The notes under the pieces: model-generated
The model's input: the letters and a program-made list of their open reading frames with translations, nothing else
Databases searched by the model: none
What the model was told of the DNA's origin: nothing
NCBI GenBank assembly: GCA_026120185.1
Contig: JANUWF010001696.1
Span: 1,054,001-1,118,000, forward strand
Direction of reading: 5' to 3'
Length of the DNA: 64,000 nucleotides
Source: Voacanga thouarsii
Taxonomy: Eukaryota > Streptophyta > Magnoliopsida > Gentianales > Apocynaceae
Made by a program: the position numbers and the translations under genes
In this document: piece by piece, positions 37,030 through 48,971 of the stretch
How positions within the stretch are numbered: the first letter of the stretch is position 1
Layout: each line of letters begins with the position of its first letter

Positions 37030-38040
37030 TTGATGGGGCGCTTGGGACTTAAATGATGAATCTGGAGATGAAGAATCTAAGGAAGAAACTGCCAACATTT
37101 GCTTCATGGCTTTGGAAAATGAGGTAAACTTTTCAACATCAGAATGCATGTCTATTTCGCATACATCTATGACTGAAAAGCATGTTGATCCTAATGAGTT
37201 GTTATGTGATATGTTTTGTGAAATAAAAAAATTGTCCAGAAAAAATAAAGATTTAAAGTTGAAGGTAAATTGTCTAATGAAAGAAAATGAAGCTTTGTTG
37301 AATAGCTACGAAATGTCTCTTGAAATACATATGTGTGCTGAAATTGAAAAAGATGTGATCATGATAGCATTACATCATGCATCTCTGGAAAATAGAAACT
37401 TGTGTGATAAAATTCGAATTCTTGAATGCATGGTTAGCACCTTCAATGATATGAAAATTAGAGTAAATGATCTTACCAATTGCATTGAAAAATTTACAAA
37501 TGGTAAAAGCAATCTGGAAAAACTTCTCGGAACTCATCATTTTGGTAATCGAAGTAGATTAGGATATAACCATGAGGATAATAATAAAACTTGCATGCCC
37601 AGATTTGTTTATGCTGGAAATCAAAGTGGCTTAGAATATAACCAGGAGGATAAAGAAAAACCTTGCATGCCTAGATTTGTTTATTCTGGAAATCGAAGTA
37701 GCTTAGAATATAAACATGAGGATAAAGACAAAACTTGCATGCCCAGATTTAGCTTTGCCGAAAATCAAAGTGGCTTAGGATATGAACATAAGAATAACTA
37801 CAAAAAGAACAAGTTTCAGCATGCTAAACCTACTCCTTCTCACAGCACATACAAGGCATGCATGTATTGTGAAAAACCTGACATATTGTTTCAAGATGTC
37901 TTATTAGAAGAAAAGTGGAATCCGGTGAAGCTACTTTCTGGAAAATCAAAGAAAATGTTACTAACCTTCATGGACCCAAGAGAGTGTGGGTACCAAAAAT
38001 CATCTTTTATTCTCATGTATAGGCACGGTCTTTAAGCTTT
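37030..38040 (+). pseudogene. SIRE-like gag C-terminal tail (coiled coil, repeats)
   Basis: After the stop at 37029 a different frame continues the polyprotein: ETANICFMALENEV, then a predicted coiled coil (CEIKKLSRKNKDLKLKVNCL and following heptads). Next comes a tandem array of 24-residue repeats (37544-37810), then KACMYCEKPD, half of a second zinc-finger-like motif. Near 37970 the frame changes again: another frame reads GPKRVWVPK, the usual lead into protease. Two frameshifts thus separate this tail from its neighbours. Its role in the particle is not known to me. Confidence 0.75.
37544..37810 (+). repeat. 72-bp in-frame repeats (24 residues) in gag tail
   Basis: Units start at 37544, 37616, 37688 and 37760, exactly 72 bases apart; the fourth is partial. 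The residue pattern is GN(R/Q)S-x-L(G/E)Y-x-x-ED then K-x-CMPRFVY. Full units are in frame with each other. Confidence 0.95.
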
Positions 38041-41000
38041 ACCAAGTGGTTCTTGGATAGCGGTTGTTCAAGACACATGACTGGAAATGCAGCATTGCTA
38101 GAAGATATTCAGACAATATATGAAGGATTTGTTACACTTGGAGACAAGAAAAAATGGAAGATTCTCGGCATTGGTAATATTGGTAAATGTTCATTAACAT
38201 TTATAAAGCAAGTCTTACTTATTGATGATTTGAAATATAACCTGCTCAGCATTAGCCAACTTTGTGACAATGGTTGCAAAGTTATTTTTGAAAAAGATTC
38301 TTGCTCTATACTTGACAGTGGAAATCTCAAAATCATCTTTATTGCCAAATGCATGGGAAATGTATATATGTTTTATCATAATGACCTTGTAGCTAATGGA
38401 ATTAGATGTCTATCCGTTCATGATAATGATGGTTATCTTTGGCATAGGAGACTAGGTCATGTATCATTTGATTTGTTAAACAAACTATCCTCAAAAAAAC
38501 TTGTTAGAGGGCTTCTAAAATGAAATTTGATAAACACAAAATTTGTGATGCATGTCAATTTGGAAAGCAAATCAAAACTTCTTTTAAACCAAAGAAAATG
38601 ATCTCCACCTCAAAACCTCTTGAATTAGTTCATATAGATTTATTTGGACCTATGAGGACTGCTAGTCTTGGTGGTAAAAAATATGCATATGTAATTGTTG
38701 ATGATTTTTCTAGATTTACCTGGACATTATTTATTGGACAAAAAGATGAAGCCTTTACTGAATTTTCAAAACTGATTAAGCGCGTCCAATACTCGATTGG
38801 ATGCAAATTGGTCTCTATTAGAAGTGACAATGGAAAAGAATTTTGTAACAGCGAATTCACTCTCTTCTGTAATGAAAATGGAATCTTTCATAATTTCTCA
38901 GCAGCTAAAACCCCTCAACAGAATGGTGTTGTTGAAAGGAAAAATCGGACCTTGTAAGAAATGGTTAGATCAATGCTTTGTGAAAATGTTCTTCCAAAAT
39001 ACTTTTGGGCAGAAGCTGTTAACACAGCATGCTATACAATAAACCAAGTTATGTTAAGTCAATTTTTAAGAAAAACTCCTTTTGAACTTATGTTTGACAA
39101 AACTCCTTCTATCTCTTATTTTAAAGTTTTTGGATGCAAATATTTTGTTCTAAATACAAGAGATAATCTTGGAAAATTTGATAGTAAGTCCGATGAGGCT
39201 ATATTTCTTGGATATTCTTCCACACTTTGTGTGGAAGAATCTGTGCATGCTGTATTTGATAAATCTAACATTTATACGTCAAAAAGAGATGATGATGATG
39301 TAGGAAATTCAAATGAAGCTAAGTTAGATCAAGTAAATGTTCCATCATTAGATACTCATGCAAAAGATGAGGAGATCGAAGAATTACAGAATGAACAAGA
39401 GAAAGATCAAACTAAATATTCTACAAATCATCAATTGCCAAAGGATTGGAAATTCAAATCAGGCCATCCAAAAGAGCAAATCATTGGAGATCCAAACCAA
39501 GGAGTTAAAACTCGACGGTATTTTATCGACAACTTTGCTCTTTTTTCAAATATTGAACCTAACAGCATTGATATTGCATTACATGATGGATTTTGGATTA
39601 TTTCCATGCAAGAAGAGTTGAATCAATTCGAAAGAAATCAAGTTTGGAAACTTGTTCCTAGACCGCATAATCATCCTGTTATTGGAACAAAATGGGTTTT
39701 TAGAAATAAACTTAATGAAAACGGAGCTGTAATTAGAAACAAAACTAGATTGGTAGCTCAAGGATTTAATCAAGAGGAATGCATTGACTATGATGAAACA
39801 TTTGCTCCTGTTGCTAGATTAGAATCTATTAGAATGTTACTTGCTTTTGCATCTTTTAAAAAATTTATGCTCTATCAAATGGATGTCAAAAGTACTTTCT
39901 TAAATGGCTTTATTGAGGAAGAAGTGTACGTTGAGCAGCCACCTGGTTTTTCTCATGAGCTCTATCCAAATCATGTTTTCAAACTATCTAAAGCTCTTTG
40001 TGGATTAAAACAAGCTCCTAGAGCTTGGTATGAAAGGCTTAGTGGTTTTTTAATCTCAAAAGGATTTTCTAGAGGCTTAATTGATAATACCTTGTTTATC
40101 AAATCTGATTACTCTGGTGACTTACTAATCGTCCAAATCTATGTTGATAATATTATCTTTGGCGCTACTAATGACTCCTTGTACAAGATGTTTGCTAAGA
40201 CTATGCAGCAAGAATTTGAAATGAGTATGATGGGAGAATTGAACTTCTTTCTCGAATTGCAAATTAAGCAAACTAAAGATGGAATCTTCATTAACCAAGC
40301 AAAGTATGCCAAAGAGTTGCTCAAAAGGTTTGGAATGAATGCAGTAAAAGAAATCAGCACACCTATGAGCACATCTATAAAACTTGACCAAGATGAAAAG
40401 GGTAAGGAGGTAGATAAATGAAAATATAGAGGTATGATTGGAAGTCAACTATATCTTACTGCTAGTCGACCAGATATCATATTTTCAGTATGTCTTTATG
40501 CTCGATTTCAATCTTGTCCAAAGGAATCTCATTTAAGTGCAGTTAAACGCATACTTCGATATCTTATTGGGACATATGATTATGGATTATGGTATCCACG
40601 TACTAACACCTTTGATCTTATAGGATATACTGATGCAGATTATGCAGGGTGTAAAGTTGAAAGAAAAAGTACTAGTGGCCATTGTCAATTTCTTAGACAC
40701 TCACTGGTATCATGGCATAGTAAAAAATAAGCTTGCGTAACATTATCCACCACTGAGGCTGAATATACTGCAGCAGGAAGCTATTATGCTCAAATCTTAT
40801 GGATGAAGAATACTCTGTGAGATTACAATTTAAATTTTAACTGTGTGATAATACAAGTGCTATCAATCTAACAAAAAATCCAGTGCAGCGCTCGAGAACA
40901 AAGCACATTGAAGTTAAACATCCCTTCATCTGAGACCATGTACTCAAAGGAGATGTGTGTGTTGAATATGTCTCAACAGATGAACAACTTGCAAATATCT

Positions 41001-41068
41001 TCACTAAACCTCTAGCTGAGGACAGGTTCAACAATTTGAGAAGAGGTTTGGGTATTACAAAAATTTGA
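38041..41068 (+). pseudogene. SIRE-like pol: protease, integrase, RT, RNase H
   Basis: Order is copia type. Protease: WFLDSGCSRHMTG (DSG intact). Pre-integrase: YLWHRRLGHVS and CDACQFGKQ. A frame break lies near 38518. Integrase core: VHIDLFGPM, IRSDNGKEF, GVVERKNRTL (D, D, E present), with TAA at 38955. RT: LVAQGFNQEECIDYDETFAP, YQMDVKSTFLNG, and the catalytic motif as YVDN (codon AAT, 40149-40151) instead of YVDD. Stop TGA is at 40419-40421. RNase H: IGYTDADYAGC, SWHSKK with TAA at 40728, then LSTTEAEYTAA. The C-terminal part ends EDRFNNLRRGLGITKI at 41068, with further stops near 40820 and 40930. The RT substitution alone would be expected to abolish activity. Confidence 0.92.
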
Positions 41069-41502
41069 TAAATAATCTTTTTGTGTAAGTTCTTCTTGTG
41101 CAGGAATTGTGAAGAAAAAGGTTTTGGAAACAAAACTCTACATCCAAAATACCTTGTTCTTGTTTTGGACACAGTACTAGAATCCAATTCCTACATCCAA
41201 AATGCATTTCAGGGAAACACACTTTTGGACAATGATTTCGGACCTGGTCTTGTTCTAAAATCAATGCTTGATATTCTTTTATTCCAAATTTCGTGTTTCA
41301 AAAAATTGCTTTGCGTATTTTTCAAAACTCCTCAGAAAAACACATGTTTCCAAGGCACATTGTTCTCCACTATCCTAGATATTCAAAGCTATCTGATTTT
41401 CTCTTTCTCAAAACCCTTGAAACCGTCATTCTTCCAAAACAATTCCTCCGTGTTCTTCTTCTCTGAAAACCCAAAAAGCTCTGTAAAAGCTTGAATCCTT
41501 CA
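41069..41502 (+). other. SIRE-like spacer between pol and third ORF
   Basis: Noncoding. It holds two ATCCAAAA octamers (41142, 41195) and several TTTTGGAC variants. The pyrimidine-rich run ending TTCTTCTTGTGCAG (about 41090-41103) resembles a 3' splice site, which could place the downstream ORF on a spliced RNA; this is speculation from one motif. Confidence 0.5.
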
Positions 41503-41559
41503 ATGGCCAAGACAAAATCAACCGTTCCAAAACCTAAGAAGGAGCAAAAATCTTCTCTG
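41503..41559 (+). pseudogene. SIRE-like third ORF, first 19 codons
   Basis: Starts MAKTKSTVPKPKKEQKSSL at ATG 41503-41505 and is interrupted exactly at a codon boundary by C2. The reading continues after C2 at 50671 in the same frame. The Lys-rich start is consistent with a nuclear or nucleic-acid-binding N-terminus. The CTCTG at 41555-41559 is the left target-site copy of C2; the right copy is CTCCG (50666-50670). Confidence 0.7.
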
Positions 41560-43240
41560 TGTAGGATTTCTAAATTAATTAAATAGATTAAACGCAGCGG
41601 AAAATAACAAGAAATCCAAGCCATGGATCACGGTTTTGCAGTAGAAATGGGAAAAAGAGAAGATCACGCTTATTACCTCTTGAAACCGGAATTTAAATTT
41701 TTCTTGTTCCAAGAACGCAGGCGCGATCCAGATCACAAAATTGGTTCACAGCAGCTCAACTAAAGTCCAAGAAAGAACTCCCTCTAATGATAATCCACAC
41801 AAGGTCGAACGCTCACAATCTCACAATTCGATGCTAGTAGAATTTAGGAGGCTAGGGTTTGATTAATAAGAGAAAGACGGCTAGGGTTTGATCAAGAGAG
41901 AGGCAGAGAAATGATTTTTCTGTTATTGCGTGAATAGTCTGTGTCTCATACCCTAAGGAAACCGTTTCCTTATATTTATAGATTTATAATTACCGTAAAT
42001 TACAACTTAGTCCTTCAACGTCCAATTGTCAACAAATTGGTCCTTGAAGTTTACTTAATTACAATTAGGTCCCATGAATTATAACAAACTTATAATTCAG
42101 CTATAAATAAATTCCCTTCTCTTAATTAACCCCACAATATTATCAAATAATATATTTGAGCATTCAAACCTTTATTGTGTGTGACCCATTAGGTTTCCTG
42201 GTCATATTGGTAGCATAATATGAATTAATTCTAACAATATTAGAATTAATAATCCTTAAAAAATAAAGGATTAAATTTATTAATTCTCTAATTAATAAAT
42301 CCATATTTAGCATATCCAGAGCAATATCTAGCAATGACTCTTGACCACCCAAAAGTCTAGAAAGTCAAGTGGCTTGACATGAACCTTTCAATAGCAAATT
42401 ATCAGTGAAATAAACTCCTTTCACCATACAATATCTCATTCGGTCTAGAGCATGGAATTAGTGCCAACTCCCTCCAGAATATTGTTAATTCTGGCCCGAA
42501 TATTTTAGTACTTGTTCAAGAAATCCATTACTCGATATGTGTATCAATTGGAACCATTTCCATCAGATAGTCGCCTTGGCCAAGGACTTCATGAGTAATG
42601 ATTTCTACAAGTGGCCTTGAGATATACTCTCCTACTATTAGGAGTGGTGAATCCTTTATTGACTTTCTCAACTACTTTCGTTTACTTTACGTTGTACCCA
42701 ATGTCCATCCCATAGGCGGTCCTAGATAAGACTCCAAATATTAGAATCAAAGTACAACGCTCGTTAAACAAAGTACCTTGGAGATCTCAAGTCTAAGGAT
42801 ACTTGCACACTTGCTATAATGAGATTCTATCACTGGCACTAAATAGCTATCCAAGTGATTATCTCGTAGCTAGGTCATCCAATGAACTTGTTCCAAAATA
42901 AGCATCCACACGTTAATCCTGAGTATCCCAATACTCACGGATATGAGAACCACCGCTTGATCCAATCAAGAGATATAACATGTGCCAGTCTTGGCGTATT
43001 AATAATGTCCCATCTTATTAATACTATGACTGGGGATTATTTAAGTACAAACACTGCATAGTGTAGTAGGAATCTCACATCATGATTTCCTTAACACTGT
43101 GTTGTACTAGGGACTTTATCTAATGGTTTGTATACATATTTAGATATAACAATCAAACTGAATGATAAAGAATGCCTCTTATTAATTTAATATACAATAT
43201 ACATGGTACACGTGATTGCCTCTAGAGCACAACACTAACA
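41560..43240 (-). mobile_element. C2 3' LTR
   Basis: On the plus strand it runs TGTAGGATTTC to CACTAACA, 1,681 bases. It differs from the other C2 LTR at roughly 5% of positions in the first 250 bases by eye and lacks a short ATCTCTATC-containing stretch present near 50500. Confidence 0.95.
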
Positions 43241-43251
43241 AACTCCCACTT
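43241..43251 (-). promoter_or_regulatory. C2 polypurine tract
   Basis: The minus strand reads AAGTGGGAGTT immediately before the LTR start TGTTAG. It lies three bases beyond the gag-pol stop codon (TAG, 43257-43255), which is unusually close. Confidence 0.8.
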
Positions 43252-43254
43252 GCA

Positions 43255-46200
43255 CTAGAGCCAATCATTCATGTATCGAATACCAAATGACTCAACATGT
43301 TTATCATGTTTCTTCTGGGAAAGCACTTTAGTGAGTGGATTAGCTATATTCTGATCCGTGGGAATCCTCTCTATCTTTACATCTCTTCTATCTATGATTT
43401 CTCTAATCAGATGATAGCGTCTAATTACATGCTTGGATCGTTGATGAGACCGTGGTTCCTTTGCCTGTGCAATGACTCCATTGTTGTCACAATACAAAGG
43501 TATCGAATCAACAATGTTGGGCACCACTCCAAGTTCAGTGATGAACTTCTTGATCCATACTGCTTCGTTAGCTACTTCAGAAATTGTTAAGTACTCTGCT
43601 TCAGTAGTCGAATCGGCAGTAGTCTCTTGTTTGGAGCTCTTCCAACTAACTACCCCACCACCTAATGTAAATACGTAGCCAGATTGTGATTTGAAGTTGT
43701 CCTTATCGGACTGAAAGCTGGCATCAGTATACCCTCTTACTTGTAAATCACCATCTCCATATATCAAGAATGCATCCTTAGTCCTTCGTAAGTACTTAAG
43801 GATATTCTTTACAGCCGCCCAGTGACCCTCTCCAGGATCAGATTGGTATCTGCTCGTCAAACTAAGAGCACACGATACATCAGGCCTAGTACATATCATA
43901 GCATACATGATAGACCCAATTGCCGAAGCATATGGAATTCTACTCATGTGATCCCTTTCAACTTGTGTCTTTGGATACATCGACTTTGAAAGGCTTAGAC
44001 CATGTGTCATAAGTAAGAATCCTCTTTTGGATTGATCCATGCTGAACCTTTTCAAAACTTTGTCTATGTATGTAGACTATGAAAGACCTAGCAACTTTCT
44101 AGATCTATCTCTATAGATCTTTATTCCCAGAATATAGGTTGCTTCTCCAAGGTCTTTCATGGAGAACATCTTGGACAACCAAATCTTCACTGATTGAAGA
44201 GTGGAAACATCATTTCCTATAAGTAATATGTCATCTACATAAAGTAATAGGAAAACAACTTTACTCCCACTAACCTTTTTGTACACACAAGGTTCATCCA
44301 TGTTTTGAATGAAACCAAAATCTTTAATTGTCTCATCAAAACAGATATTCCAACTCCTAGATGCTTGCTTAAGTTCATAAATGGACATTTGCAACTTGCA
44401 CACCTTTGTGCTATCTTTGGATATGAAACCTTTAGGCTGTGTCATATATACTTCCTCAATCAGGTTTCCATTAAGGGAAGCTGTTTTCACATCCATTTGC
44501 CAGATCTCATAATCATAATGAGCGGCAATGGCTAGGAGTATTCTTATGGATTTCAACATCGCGACTGGTAAAAAAGTTTCGTCATAGTCAATACCTTGTC
44601 GTTGACGATAACCTTTTGCTACCAAGTGAGCCTTATAGGTAACCACATTACCATCTATGTCAGTTTTCTTTTTGAAAACCCATTTACACCCTATAGGCTT
44701 GATTCCTTCAGGTGGATCAACCAAAGTCCATACTTGGTTGTCATACATGGAATCCATCTCTGACTTCATAGCTATGAACTATTTGTCAGGTTCTGAACTA
44801 TTCATAACATCCTCGTAAGTAGTAGGCTCATCGTTACCTATAAGTAATACGTCATTATGGTCACTTATGAGAAATCCATATCTCTCAGGTGCCACTCGTA
44901 TCCTACTGGACCTATGAAGCTCTTGTGTGTTAGAAGGTTCATCTATTTGAATAGATACAAGTTTAGATGGTTGATCAATATTTGTTTGCTCTTCTTGAAC
45001 TTCACTAAGTTCAAGCTTGCTCCCACTATCTTTTTTGAACATGTGCTCCTTCTCTAAGAAGACAGCATGTTTTGAAATAAAAACTTTATTTTCAGAAGGA
45101 AGATAGAAGTAATATCCAAACGATTCTTTTGGATATCCAACAAACAAACATTTGTCAGACTTACTTTCAAGTTTGTCTGATATTACCTTTTTAACAAAAG
45201 CAGGGCAACCCCAAATCCTTAAATGAGATAACTTTGGTCTCTTACCAAAGAATAACTCATAAGGAGTGGTATCAACCGTTTTTTACGGAACTCTGTTTAA
45301 AATGTAAACAGCAGTCTCCAGTGCGTACCCCCAAAATGATTTTGGTAAGTCTGCAAAATCCATCATGGTCCTTACCATGTCTAGAAGGGTTCGATTCCTT
45401 CTCTCAGATACACCGTTATGTTGAGGTGTATATGATGGAGTCCATTGAGATAATATTCCGTTATCTCTTAGATAACTTAGAAACTCTTGACTTAAGTATT
45501 CACCTCCACAATCAGATATAAGAGCTTTAATACTTTTGCCAAGTTGTTTCTCTACTTCATTCTTGAAGTCTTTGAAATGGTCAAAGGCTTCAGATTTGTA
45601 TTTCATCAAATACAAATACCCATATCGAGAATAATCATCAATAAAGGTAATGAAGTATTGATAACCTCCTATGGCTTGTATTGACATTGGGCCACATACA
45701 TCTGAATGTACGAGTTCTAATAACTCTTTTGCCCTTTCTCCTTTTCTTGAAAAAGAAATTTTAGCCATTTTTCCAAGTAAACAAGATTCACATGTGTCAT
45801 ATGATTCATAATCAAATGACCATAAGTCACCCAATTTGTATAACTTAGACACATGTTTTTCATTTACATGGCCTAAACGACAATGCCATAAGTAAGATGA
45901 GATTAAGTTATCCTTTTTATGTTTCTTTTTACTTATATTGAGAATTGGATTATACATGTCTAGAACATATAAACCATTGATCAAAGTTGCAGAACCATAA
46001 TGAATATCATTTAATGAGAAAGAACAACATTTATTCTTAAAACATAAATTAAATCCGAATAAGTCTAAACAAGAAACTGAGATAATGTTTTTCAACAAAA
46101 CTGGTACAAAATAACAGTTTTGTAGTTCTAAAACTAATCCAGAAGGTAGATTATGATGATAAGTCCCCACAGCTAGTGCAGCAACCTTTGCTCCATTTGC

Positions 46201-47178
46201 AGCTCGTAGGTCCATGTCACATTTCTCTAACCTTTTACTATCCTTTAGTCCCTGCAAATTATTACATAAATGAGATCCACAACCGGTATCCAATACCCAT
46301 ATCTCATTATTAAAGGCAATATTAATCTCAATCATAATCATACCATGTTTAGAAGTAGAAGTGCTTGCAAGCTTCTCCTTCTTTTCCTTCATAGTCTCTA
46401 AGTAGGCCTTGCAGTTACACCTCCAATGGCCCATTTTACCACAATGATGATATGGGCCTTTAGGGGCAGCCTCCTTCTTCTTGACACCTCCTTTGGGCTT
46501 AGTAGGAGTGTTCTTCTTCTTCTTCTTAGAAACCTTTTTCTTAGAAGATGAAGAACCTACTAACAAGATTGCCTTATCATCCTTTTTCATAGAGGACTCA
46601 GCAGTCTTAAGCAGATTGATTAGCTCAGGTATGGTGGTCTCAATATTATTCATGTGGTAGTTGATCACAAACTGCGAAAAACTACTTGGTAATGATTGTA
46701 GAATTAAGTCAATAGTTAACTCATGATCCATTACGAACCTAAGAGACCCAAGCTTTTCCATGTAGCCCAACATCTGCAACCCATGAGTGGCCACTGAAGC
46801 ACCCTCAACCATCTTAGCATGGAACAGTTGTTTAGAGATCTCATATCTCTCTGTTCTAGCTTGTTTATCAAACAGCTCTTTAAGATAGAGGATCATCGAT
46901 TGAGCATCCATATGCTCATTCTGTTTTTGTAGCTCAGGAGACATTGACGCCAGCATGATACAAGATGCTGTGTCACTATCTTCTTTGTGCTTCTTGTGGA
47001 CAACATGCTCTTCAGCAGGAGCATCTTGAGCTGGAGGTGGCGAAATAGGAGCTTCTAGCACGTAGAGCAACTTTTCCGACTTGAAAACGATTCTTAAGTT
47101 TCTATACCAGTCCAAATAATTTGATTCAGTGAGCTTGTTTGTTTCCAAGATGCTACGCAAGTTTAGGTTTGTCGACAT
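43255..47178 (-). pseudogene. C2 copia gag-pol polyprotein (three nonsense codons)
   Basis: One uninterrupted frame of 1,307 codons with no frameshift, broken only by stops at 45285-45283, 44781-44779 and 44079-44077. Gag: MSTNLNLRSILETNKLTESN, ASCIMLASM, a Lys-rich linker, and zinc knuckle YHHCGKMGHWRCNC whose first Cys is Tyr. Protease: WVLDTGCGSHLC. Integrase: HCRLGHVNE/CESCLLGKM zinc region, then HSDVCGPM, ISDCGGEYLS, NGVSERRNRTL. RT: KWVFKKKTDIDG, YKAHLVAKGYRQ, WQMDVKTASLNGN, and intact YVDD (44241-44230). RNase H: GYTDASFQ, TEAEYLT, CDNNGVIAQ. The second and third stops replace codons where relatives have Trp and Gln. Lineage within copia is not assigned with confidence. Confidence 0.95.
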
Positions 47179-48957
47179 GATGTAAATGACCTAGATGTAA
47201 AGATAGAATTATTAGAACATGAATATGCATATGCAATGCAATTAATTAGGTCTTTAATTAAGCGCATAATTATTCCACTATTTTTACTCAAACCAATAGC
47301 CCCCACTATTGATTCAGGAAAACCCGTTGGAAGCTTTCCTAGTGGACCGGTATCCAAATTCCTTAAGAATAACCTTGGGTTTGTCCAACAAGCCATCCTT
47401 AAGTTCATTGGTAGGTATCCAATACCAATTACATCGTATGTAACTACCGGATCATTGGGTGATTAATAGCTTTTAATCTTAAAGCCTTTTGGGCTACCCC
47501 AACTTTTCCTCTAAATTTCTTTATGCTTGAGTTTGCCCAACCAGGATAAAGAATTTAGTTAAACCCGACCCATTAATCAGGAATTTAATTCCATAGCTTG
47601 AACATGCCCGATGTCAAGTAGGCTTGGCTTTGCCCAACAACCTAGTCTTGAAAAAGGACTCTCGTTCTTACTATATTAATGGAAGGAATTAGGTTTAAAA
47701 TTATTTGAGGGATTTGTTCCTTTTAGTGGTCTCATCGTTAGGCATGCATACAATTTATCAATATGCAGCATAAATTGATAAACATGGTAATAAACAATTA
47801 CGTGGCATGGTTATGGACTTTCTAAATTAATTTCCTTGAGCCACTAGAGAAATTAATATGGTCAACCCTATGTGTTCATGCATGATATAAGTATAGGGTC
47901 TTACCATCTCGCCTTATTTTGAACGCCATCTTCAAAATCTTGAAAGTAAAATCCTACCTCAATCTAACCTATATAATCTAATTACATAATTTCCTAAAAG
48001 GAGAAACCTCAAGTTACATTCGAGGGGAGTTAGATGAGAAGAGAATTACATCAGAATTTGAGAGAAGGTAGGACACGCAAGCCCTATTTCATTAAAACAA
48101 AGCGGTAAAAAATGCATGAACAGATATAGTTAGTTTTAGTCCATAACCATCCACCATGCCATTAACTATGCTTAAACAAAATAAACATATACTTTTATTA
48201 TTCTAAAATCATTATTTTGGAAAAATAAAACAAATTCTAAAATCAACATTTTAGAAAATACATTAATTTTAAAATTTCAAAATCACTATTTTGAAAAATT
48301 GAATTGATTGTCTCAAAACTAATTTTAAGAAAATGCTTCTGGGTCCCGTCATGCAACGATAATGGCGGTCCCGCTGACCGGTCACGGCGGGGTCAAGGGC
48401 AGCGCCTCTGCGAGGTCGGGGGCAGCCCCGTGGAAAAATTTTTATTTTACCACCTCTTATCAAATGAGATTTTCCCTTTCAAAATTCTATTCCAGGACCC
48501 CCCCTTTAAAAAAAAAAAAAAAAAAAAACACCGAACAGAAACCACCGCGTGCGGCTTGGATTTTCTGCAAATTTTTGTTCAGTTCGGGGCCGTTCCTAGA
48601 TCAATCAAAACCAATTTTTGACGTTGATTTTTGTTAATCTTTATTAACAAACCATTGTGATCATTCTCACAATCAATTTAACAATCCAAATTGTTAAATG
48701 GAAGGCTTAATTACAGGATGAACATAAACTGAAGCCAAAACCAGAACACAGACGCAGAAACATTTTGCAATCTTTTCGAAAGCATAAAACCCACAACGCA
48801 GAAACGATTTCTGCAACCCAGATTATTCAAAACAAAACCCAGATGATTACATACAAACCATCAGACATGATCAAACAATTAACATGCTATAATCATGCAA
48901 TTTACATGCTTGAACAATTCAAAGCAATAAAACAACCCATTAAAACGCAAACCCGTA
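47179..48957 (-). other. C2 5' untranslated leader with GC-rich island
   Basis: Noncoding, collinear with the C1 leader. Bases about 48357-48432 form a strikingly GC-rich island (CTGACCGGTCACGGCGG, GGGCAGCGCCTCTGCGAGG) in otherwise AT-rich DNA. The island could fold locally. A poly-A run lies at 48509-48528. C1 has no counterpart of the island. Confidence 0.75.
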
Positions 48958-48970
48958 GGCTCTGATACCA
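48958..48970 (-). promoter_or_regulatory. C2 primer-binding site (Met tRNA type)
   Basis: The minus strand reads TGGTATCAGAGCC one base after the 5' LTR end. This is the standard initiator-Met site of plant copia elements. Confidence 0.95.
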
Positions 48971-48971
48971 T

